Assembly (NCBI GenBank): GCA_002364005.1
Contig: DEXG01000030.1
Span: 85,571-96,957, forward strand
Length of the DNA stretch: 11,387 nucleotides
DNA from: Phycisphaerales bacterium UBA3190
GTDB taxonomy: Bacteria > Planctomycetota > Phycisphaerae > Phycisphaerales > UBA1924
Direction of reading: 5' to 3'
Below, piece by piece: positions 7,032-11,387 of this stretch. The notes under the pieces are model-generated. The model was not told where the DNA came from, did not search any database, and saw only the letters and a list, made by a program, of their open reading frames with translations. The stretch's first letter is position 1, and every line of letters starts with the position of its first letter. The position numbers were made by a program, and so were the translations under genes.

Positions 7032-8044
7032 TGGCGTAGCTCGATCAGCCGGTTCATGATCTGCACCGCGTTGAGGGCCGCCCCTTTGCGGATCTGGTCG
7101 CAGCACACCCAGAGCAGCACCCGCCTGGCATCGTTGGGATCGACCCGGATGCGTCCGATGTGCACCTCGTCCGACCCTGCGATGGAAGCAGGTGTGAGCG
7201 GCGAGCCTGGTGGGGCGATGTTGACGCCCGGGGCACGAGCCAGAATATCCTGGACCGTGGCGACCGAGACGGTTCGGTTGAGTTCAACCGTGATCGCCTG
7301 TGCGTGGGCCCGCTGGACCGGCACACGCACGCAGGTTGGGAGCACACTCAGGTCTGGCATGGCCCAGATCCTCTGGCTCTCGGCGATCATCTTTGATTCC
7401 TCGCCGTTGAAACCGGAATCCGGGTCGATCGCCGATTCGTGCTCGAAGACATCGAAAGCACATGGGACCGGGAAGATACCATCGGGGATCGGCCGGTCCT
7501 GAACGGCCGCGTGGGTCTGGTCGCGCAGTGATTCCAATCCGGCCCGCCCGGCACCCGACACGGCCTGGTAGGTCGAAACCTGCACGGCGCGCACGCCAAA
7601 GGCGGCCCGCAACGGGTTGAGGGCGGTGAGCAGCATGATGGTCGAGCAGTTCGGGTTGGCGATCACGCGCGGTTGCTGAACGAGTTGTTCGCCGTTGACC
7701 TCGGGGATGACGAGCGGGACCTCGGGGATCATTCTGAACGCCGACGAGTTGTCGATGATCGTCGATGTGCTCTTGGAGAGCAGGTCAGCCGTCGATCGTG
7801 CCGTCGCCCCGTCGGCACAGCAGAGCACGAATGTTGGCGGGTTGTGCGTGATCGCTTCCAGCGGTTCGAGCGTCAGTTCGGTGTCGGCGTAGGGAACGGT
7901 CAGCCCGACCGATCGAGAAGACCCGAACACACGCAGGGCCTTCGGCGAATATCCACGCTGGTGCAGGATCGCCAGGGCCTCCTGTCCCACGAGCCCGCGG
8001 GCACCGACCACGCCGATGGTGATGGGGGGCTGTTGCTCAGGCAT
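6965..8044 (-). CDS. asd: Aspartate-semialdehyde dehydrogenase
   Basis: A 359-residue cytosolic enzyme that reduces aspartyl-4-phosphate to aspartate semialdehyde with NADPH, the second step from aspartate to homoserine, lysine and threonine. Visible motifs are the nucleotide-binding GARGLVG (14-20), the catalytic cysteine C133 in NPNCST, STYQAVSGAG (157-166) with Q160, EESK (215-218), and R240/H247 in RVPVQRAH. All key residues are present. The open frame runs up to 8164, but the ATG at 8044 begins exactly the family N-terminus and has AAGGAG 7 bases upstream. It overlaps the stop of the kinase-dehydrogenase fusion by 8 bases (ATGCCTGA), so co-translation is likely. After the conserved GAALNAVQI (321-329) a polar tail of about 25 residues runs into the end of apbE on the other strand. 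It is the last gene of the SAM-riboswitch operon. Confidence 0.95.
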   Translation of the reverse strand: MPEQQPPITIGVVGARGLVGQEALAILHQRGYSPKALRVFGSSRSVGLTVPYADTELTLEPLEAITHNPPTFVLCCADGATARSTADLLSKSTSTIIDNSSAFRMIPEVPLVIPEVNGEQLVQQPRVIANPNCSTIMLLTALNPLRAAFGVRAVQVSTYQAVSGAGRAGLESLRDQTHAAVQDRPIPDGIFPVPCAFDVFEHESAIDPDSGFNGEESKMIAESQRIWAMPDLSVLPTCVRVPVQRAHAQAITVELNRTVSVATVQDILARAPGVNIAPPGSPLTPASIAGSDEVHIGRIRVDPNDARRVLLWVCCDQIRKGAALNAVQIMNRLIELRHQSSSSGRTTSVHSAPGYASTS

Positions 8045-9743
8045 AGGCGATCTCCTTGCCAGCTGGTGCGTCTTGGTTTGATTGCTTCCCCAGGTCGCGG
8101 CTGAGTTCGAGCAGGTCGCCGAGGACTGATTCACTTGTGGGCCAACGCCCCGCGCCCTTGCCACGCACCGCGACGACCGAGCCGTCGGCGTTGTGGATCT
8201 GGACTAGGTTGTCGGCGGCACCCAGCCCGGCAAGGGGGGATCCTGCATCCACCGCTTCCAGCTGTACACTGGCCCGAAGCGGACTGATCTGCGCGATCTG
8301 GATATGGGGTGCCGATTCGGGTTGGATCGAAGCGGGATCGCAGGCAGGGGGCTCGATCTCAAATCCAGCCCAGCCCAGTTGCAGGGCGATGACACGGAGC
8401 TTGTCGAGGGCATCCCGCCCATCAAGGTCACGGCTTGGGTCGGCCTCGGCATATCCGAGGCGCTGGGCATCCTCGATGGCTTGTGCATACGGCACCCCAT
8501 CGGCGATCGCGCTGAGTACATACTGGCTTGTGCCGTTGAGTATGCCGCTGATCGAAGACGCGTCGAGATCACGCAGTCGTTCCAAGACCGGCAGGCCGCC
8601 GCCAACGCTGGCCGAGTAAAGCAGTCTAACGCCGTGCTCCTCGGCCAGTCGGTGCAGCTCCTGCCCGTGCTCGGCGATGAGCGCCTTGTTGGCAGTGATG
8701 ACATGCTTGCCGTGCCTGATCGCGGTTTCGACGATCTGCTTGGCGGGCTCGATGCCGCCGATGAGCTCGACGAGGACATCGGCATCGCCGGTTGCCAGCG
8801 CGAGCGAGTCGGTCGTGATCTCGTTTGTGGATGCCACGAGCGAGTCGTGCTTCTCGGGTGTTCTGCACGATGCCCCGATGATGTTGAATGACCGCCCGAG
8901 TGGCGCCAGTTGCTCCACGAGCCCGCTGCCGACGGTTCCGAGCCCGCAGATGACCACGCTGAGCTGTTTCACTCGATCGGTTTGTGCGTGTTTCTGTGTG
9001 AGTCGGTCGCCGATGATTGTGGGGCCGGTGCCGTTGAATCGACCCAGTTCGAGTTCAACACCGAATGAGCGTGCGATGTTGATGGATTTGTACTGGATGA
9101 TGGAGCCGTCGGATTTGAGTGCATCGTCGTAGCTCACGGTGGTGTACCGATCGGGTTGCTCATGCGTTGCTGGGTCGGCTTCGTAGAGTCCATCAACATC
9201 TTTGATCAGTCGGCATCTGCATGCGCCGAGCTTGCCGGCGATGAAGACCGCCGTCGAATCGGAGCCGCCTCGCCCGAGGGTGACGGTTCGTCCTTGTGTA
9301 TCGATCCCGACGAACCCGGGCACGACGACTACGCCATCATGTTCGAGCCCGAGTTCGATCAGGCGCGTGTCGATCTCGATGGGATCGGCGTTGAGCCCGT
9401 CGCCCTGACAGATCAGACCGAGTGCCGCGGGGCTGAGCACACGGGCGGGCACGCCGGCGCGGTCGAGCAACAGCCCCAGCAGGGCGCCACTCTTGAGTTC
9501 GCCCAGCCCGACGAGCGACGCCCGAGCGGTTGGCGTAGACCCGGGTGCGAGGCACTGATTGAGGTGGATCAGGGATTCGGTCTCCCCCTGCAGCGCCGAG
9601 ACCACCGCGACGACGCGGTAGCCATCGCGGCGCCAGCGATAGATCTCGTGGACCGCGAGGTTCAGGTGCCTCTGATCGAGCAGCACCGAGCCGCCGAACT
9701 TGAGGACGATGGTTGGTTCGTTGGTGCGTGTATGCTCAGCCAC
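8037..9743 (-). CDS. Bifunctional aspartokinase-homoserine dehydrogenase without ACT domains
   Basis: A 568-residue fusion of the first and third enzymes between aspartate and homoserine. The amino-acid-kinase domain (about 12-250) shows KFGGSVL (15-21), GELKS (81-85), LGRGGSDSTA (156-165) and KDVDGLYEADP (181-191). The homoserine dehydrogenase domain (about 260-555) shows GLGTVGSG (267-274), TANK with K353, GILNGTSQY (400-408), LGYAEADPSRDLDGRDALDK (429-448) and GAGRWPTSESV near the end. Catalytic equivalents E433, D444 and K448 are present. Classical ThrA/MetL fusions are about 810-820 residues, with two ACT domains between the catalytic halves. Here about 10 residues separate the kinase end (GPTIIGD) from the Rossmann strand, and there is no C-terminal ACT either. 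Allosteric inhibition by threonine or lysine is therefore not expected. I chose the GTG at 9743 over the ATG at 9779 because GGAGG lies 6 bases upstream. It overlaps the preceding gene by 8 bases (GTGGCTGA). Confidence 0.93.
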   Translation of the reverse strand: MAEHTRTNEPTIVLKFGGSVLLDQRHLNLAVHEIYRWRRDGYRVVAVVSALQGETESLIHLNQCLAPGSTPTARASLVGLGELKSGALLGLLLDRAGVPARVLSPAALGLICQGDGLNADPIEIDTRLIELGLEHDGVVVVPGFVGIDTQGRTVTLGRGGSDSTAVFIAGKLGACRCRLIKDVDGLYEADPATHEQPDRYTTVSYDDALKSDGSIIQYKSINIARSFGVELELGRFNGTGPTIIGDRLTQKHAQTDRVKQLSVVICGLGTVGSGLVEQLAPLGRSFNIIGASCRTPEKHDSLVASTNEITTDSLALATGDADVLVELIGGIEPAKQIVETAIRHGKHVITANKALIAEHGQELHRLAEEHGVRLLYSASVGGGLPVLERLRDLDASSISGILNGTSQYVLSAIADGVPYAQAIEDAQRLGYAEADPSRDLDGRDALDKLRVIALQLGWAGFEIEPPACDPASIQPESAPHIQIAQISPLRASVQLEAVDAGSPLAGLGAADNLVQIHNADGSVVAVRGKGAGRWPTSESVLGDLLELSRDLGKQSNQDAPAGKEIAYA

Positions 9744-10962
9744 AACACACCTCCGCCACCGCAGGGGCGTACTCAGCACCGACCGAGGCCAGGGCTTGTT
9801 CGATATCGGCGATCAGTTCCTCGGCGGGCTCGAGCCCGACGGACAAACGCAGCGTGCCGTCGGAGATCCCCGCCTGCAGGCGCTCATCGCGTGGCACATC
9901 GGCGTGGGTCATCGACGCGGGGTGGGTGATCAGTGTCTCGACCGAGCCGACATGTTCGACGAGCGTGCAGAGCCTGAGTTGCTGCACGAACGCGCAGCCC
10001 GCTTCGTACCCGCCCTTGATGGAGAAGGTGACGACCGCACCGTGCCCACCGAGGTGCTGCCTGTCGGCGATGCGGCGCTGCTCGCCCGTGAGCAGTGATG
10101 GGTGGGCGACGGTTTCGACGCCCTCGTGCTCGCTGAGCCATTGGGCGATCTGTTCGGCGCTCTGGGATTGGGCCTTCACACGCAGCGGGAGGGTCTTGAT
10201 CCCGTTGCTGGTGAGCCACGCGTTGAACGGGGCCTGGATCCCGCCCGTGCACTTGCGGATGAACCGGAACCGTTCGAGCAGTTGCTCATCTCGGCTCACG
10301 ATCGCTCCGCCCAACGCCACAGAATGGCCGTCGATGAACTTGGTGGTCGAGTAGATGCTGATGTCCGCCCCCAGATCGAGTGGTTGCTGGAGCACCGGGG
10401 TGAGGAAGGTGTTGTCGACTGCGAGCGGTACGCCGGCGAGCTTGGCGATCTGGGCAATGGCACCGATATCGGTGATCCCGAGAGTGGGGTTCGCGGGGGT
10501 TTCCACGAAGATCAGTCTGGTGGTCGGGCGCAGGGCGATCTGCACTTCATCGGTATTGCTCGAGTCGACAAAGGTCGTCTCGATGTCCAGCTCGCTCAGG
10601 AGTTGTTGCAGCAGGCGGGTGGTCCCGCCGTACACGCTTCGCCCGCAGACAACATGATCACCGCTCTTGAGCAGTGAGAGCAGCAGGGCGGTTTCGGCGC
10701 CGAGCCCGGTGCCAAAGCACACGGCTGGTGGTGCATTCTCCAATGAACCGAGCGTGCGTTCGAGCGTCGCAACGCTGGGGTTGGAGACACGGGAGTACTG
10801 GTGGGTTGGGTCGGTGCCCACGCCGGATCGGGCGAAGGTTGTGGATTGGGCGATGCCCTCGACGAGCGGCTGCCCGTCGTCGAGGGTGACATCGTGGCGC
10901 AGGCATCGCGATTCGGGCGAGAGCGATTGGCCGGAAAATGATCGATCGGTTGAGGTTCCCAT
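9736..10962 (-). CDS. Cys/Met-metabolism PLP enzyme (cystathionine gamma-synthase / acylhomoserine sulfhydrylase type)
   Basis: A 408-residue cytosolic PLP enzyme of the trans-sulfuration family, joining an activated homoserine to cysteine or sulfide to give cystathionine or homocysteine. Visible residues are Y56 and R58 in QYSRVSNPS, FGTGLGAETA (83-92), Y111 in SVYGGT, D183 in VDNTF, the PLP lysine K208 in YSTTKFIDGHS, VETLITHPASMTHA (341-354), and R372/S374 in LRLSVGLE. Length and motifs fit MetB, MetZ and the related lyases alike, so I give no symbol. Its place behind a SAM riboswitch and before homoserine-forming genes favours synthesis over breakdown. No metA or metX for acylating homoserine is in the window. 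The ATG at 10962 has AAGGAG 8 bases upstream, and that Shine-Dalgarno sits in the loop of a perfect hairpin. It is the first gene of the operon and overlaps the next by 8 bases. Confidence 0.9.
   Translation of the reverse strand: MGTSTDRSFSGQSLSPESRCLRHDVTLDDGQPLVEGIAQSTTFARSGVGTDPTHQYSRVSNPSVATLERTLGSLENAPPAVCFGTGLGAETALLLSLLKSGDHVVCGRSVYGGTTRLLQQLLSELDIETTFVDSSNTDEVQIALRPTTRLIFVETPANPTLGITDIGAIAQIAKLAGVPLAVDNTFLTPVLQQPLDLGADISIYSTTKFIDGHSVALGGAIVSRDEQLLERFRFIRKCTGGIQAPFNAWLTSNGIKTLPLRVKAQSQSAEQIAQWLSEHEGVETVAHPSLLTGEQRRIADRQHLGGHGAVVTFSIKGGYEAGCAFVQQLRLCTLVEHVGSVETLITHPASMTHADVPRDERLQAGISDGTLRLSVGLEPAEELIADIEQALASVGAEYAPAVAEVCCG
9744..9754 (-). promoter_or_regulatory. Strong ribosome binding site selecting the GTG start of the kinase-dehydrogenase fusion
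   Basis: GGAGG at 9754-9750 followed by 6 bases and GTG at 9743. It lies inside the last codons of the PLP-enzyme gene. The longer frame with ATG at 9779 would add 12 residues that match nothing in the kinase family. Confidence 0.65.
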
Positions 10963-10984
10963 GCTGTGAACTCCTTCACAGCAT
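10961..10984 (-). promoter_or_regulatory. Shine-Dalgarno-sequestering hairpin at the start of the methionine operon
   Basis: On the minus strand, arm ATGCTGTGAA, loop GGAG, arm TTCACAGCAT: a perfect 10-bp inverted repeat with a 4-base loop. The loop is the core of the ribosome binding site, and the far arm contains the first two bases of the start codon (10962-10960). When folded it should block initiation, so I read it as the off state of the riboswitch above it. Confidence 0.75.
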
Positions 10985-10990
10985 CGAGAG
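10981..10990 (-). promoter_or_regulatory. Candidate anti-sequestor strand of the riboswitch expression platform
   Basis: CUCUCGAUGC here can pair at 9 of 10 positions with GCAUCAAGAG (11162-11153), which is the 5' strand of aptamer helix P1 plus the conserved J1/2. It overlaps the first four bases of the sequestering hairpin. Pairing with the aptamer strand would compete with P1 and with the outer part of the hairpin. The rest of the 77-base linker (11061-10985) holds only small stem-loops, for example GCGGC/GCCGC around 11028-11012, and no terminator. Confidence 0.45.
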
Positions 10991-11061
10991 CTTCCAGTGT
11001 TGGCGTGGTGTGCGGCATACTCAGCCGCGACTGCTCATTGTGATGATCAGGTGTTGCCTGT

Positions 11062-11174
11062 CATCCGCATCGTTCCCCACGCCGGGGCTGGTCTCGGCAC
11101 CGTGGCTGCAGCAGCTCGGTTGCCGCCCGGGACCTTTTGAGACATCCCGGGACTCTTGATGCATTGTCTGGATG
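11062..11174 (-). promoter_or_regulatory. SAM riboswitch aptamer (SAM-I/SAM-IV clan)
   Basis: Read on the minus strand, the conserved core elements occur in order: AUCAAGAG (11160-11153), GGCAACC (11124-11118) and GGUGC (11101-11097). P1 pairs GCAUC (11162-11158) with GAUGC (11071-11067). P2 pairs CCCGGGAU (11151-11144) with GUCCCGGG (11133-11126). The P2 loop GUCUC (11143-11139) pairs with GAGAC (11095-11091) as the expected pseudoknot. P3 is ACCG (11120-11117) with CGGU (11102-11099), capped by GCUG/CAGC. P4 is CCCC (11087-11084) with GGGG (11078-11075). P2 lacks the SAM-I kink-turn internal loop, as in SAM-IV, but P4 is present as in SAM-I, so the subclass is uncertain. It lies upstream of methionine genes, the usual place. 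SAM binding should stabilise P1 and switch the operon off. Confidence 0.83.
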
Positions 11175-11202
11175 AAGATAGCGGCCTATTTCAGAAGATC
11201 AA
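11175..11202 (-). promoter_or_regulatory. Putative sigma-70-type promoter of the methionine operon
   Basis: TTGATC (11202-11197) and TATCTT (11180-11175) are separated by 16 bases; each matches the consensus at 4 of 6 positions. Initiation about 7 bases downstream (near 11168) would start the RNA just before aptamer helix P1, which is what a riboswitch operon requires. The fit to the RNA start is the main support, since the boxes alone are weak. Confidence 0.45.
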
Positions 11203-11265
11203 GGGTGTGGGGAGGGATTTGATTCACTTTTGCGAATAAACGGATGAAGGGCTTGGTGTGTGGGC

Positions 11266-11297
11266 AAAAAGAAAACCGCCGCTCGTTTGAGCGGCGG
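11266..11297 (-). terminator. Intrinsic terminator of the glycine-rich protein gene
   Basis: On the minus strand a 9-bp stem CCGCCGCTC / GAGCGGCGG with loop AAAC is followed by TTTTCTTTTT. It begins 33 bases after the stop codon at 11331. The other strand has no T run after the stem, so it works only in the minus direction. It insulates the methionine operon from the upstream gene. Confidence 0.88.
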
Positions 11298-11330
11298 CTT
11301 TGCGTTCAGATATCAGAAGCGTGGGGTGAC

Positions 11331-11387
11331 TTACCAGTCTCCGCCGCCGCCGCCGTAGCCGCCGCCACTGCGACCACCACCGCCGCC
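11331..11387 (-). CDS. C-terminal end of a glycine-rich protein, possibly an RRM RNA-binding protein
   Basis: Only the last 18 codons and a TAA are in the window. They read as five glycines, RS, three glycines, Y, five glycines, then DW. Such a Gly/Tyr/Arg tail is typical of bacterial single-RRM RNA-binding proteins of the cold-inducible type, including those of planctomycetes. The domain itself lies outside the window, so the family is a guess. Support for coding is the in-frame composition, the stop and the well-placed terminator behind it. Other glycine-rich proteins would look the same here. Confidence 0.55.
   Translation of the reverse strand, partial: GGGGGRSGGGYGGGGGDW

Noticed and set aside
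10965..10980. TGTGA-N6-TCACA matching the CRP/FNR-family operator consensus
   Set aside because: It sits on the ribosome binding site, downstream of the promoter and riboswitch, and is the inner part of a longer perfect hairpin with the Shine-Dalgarno in its loop. An RNA function explains it better, though protein binding is not excluded.
10976..10984. Mini upstream ORF ATG-CTG-TGA with GGAAG ahead of it
   Set aside because: The upstream ATG is a by-product of the palindrome mirroring the real start codon; two codons are too few to support as a leader peptide.
11341..11387. CCG/GCC-rich repeat at the right edge as a simple-sequence repeat
   Set aside because: It is explained by glycine codons of a minus-strand gene with an in-frame stop and a terminator behind it.

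Overview
The window is GC-rich and densely packed. It looks like a chromosomal segment of a planctomycete, possibly of the Phycisphaerae. The signs are a DUF1080 lipoprotein, Tat-exported Gfo/Idh/MocA oxidoreductases paired with TIM-barrel sugar isomerases, and a SUMF1-type protein, a combination typical of that phylum. The assignment is inference from gene content, not from a marker gene. Nothing here looks like a phage, transposon or CRISPR element.

Left part (1-6019, minus strand): a run of at least six genes spaced from an 8-base overlap to a 40-base gap. In transcription order they are a secreted SUMF1/FGE-like protein, a Gfo/Idh/MocA oxidoreductase, a TIM-barrel isomerase/epimerase, a second oxidoreductase, a second TIM-barrel protein resembling hydroxypyruvate isomerase, and a DUF1080 lipoprotein cut by the left edge. 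The four middle proteins all carry twin-arginine signals, and the two outer ones have Sec or lipoprotein signals. The whole set is therefore predicted to work in the periplasm or at the membrane. The likely role is oxidation, isomerisation and cleavage of sugars or glycosides through keto intermediates.

Middle (6018-7031, plus strand): an ApbE-type FMN transferase lipoprotein, the only plus-strand gene. Its start codon overlaps the start of the SUMF1-like gene head to head, and its 3' end overlaps the end of the asd gene by 67 bases.

Right part (6965-11202, minus strand): a compact methionine-branch operon. A promoter-like sequence leads into an RNA with the hallmarks of the SAM-I/SAM-IV riboswitch family: AUCAAGAG, GGCAACC, GGUGC, helices P1 to P4 and a P2-loop pseudoknot. 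Below it a perfect 10-bp hairpin holds the Shine-Dalgarno in its loop and part of the start codon in its stem. It controls a Cys/Met-metabolism PLP enzyme, then an aspartokinase-homoserine dehydrogenase fusion, then aspartate-semialdehyde dehydrogenase. These genes are joined by 8-base start/stop overlaps. Together they carry aspartate to homoserine and on to cystathionine or homocysteine; no homoserine acyltransferase is visible.

The most interesting point is that the kinase-dehydrogenase fusion lacks the ACT regulatory domains that normally sense end products. Feedback control of this operon seems to have moved from the protein to a SAM-sensing RNA.

Right edge (11266-11387): a minus-strand terminator follows the last 18 codons of a glycine-rich protein, perhaps an RRM RNA-binding protein. 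The only gap over 300 bases (10963-11330) is occupied by this terminator, the promoter, the riboswitch and its expression platform.
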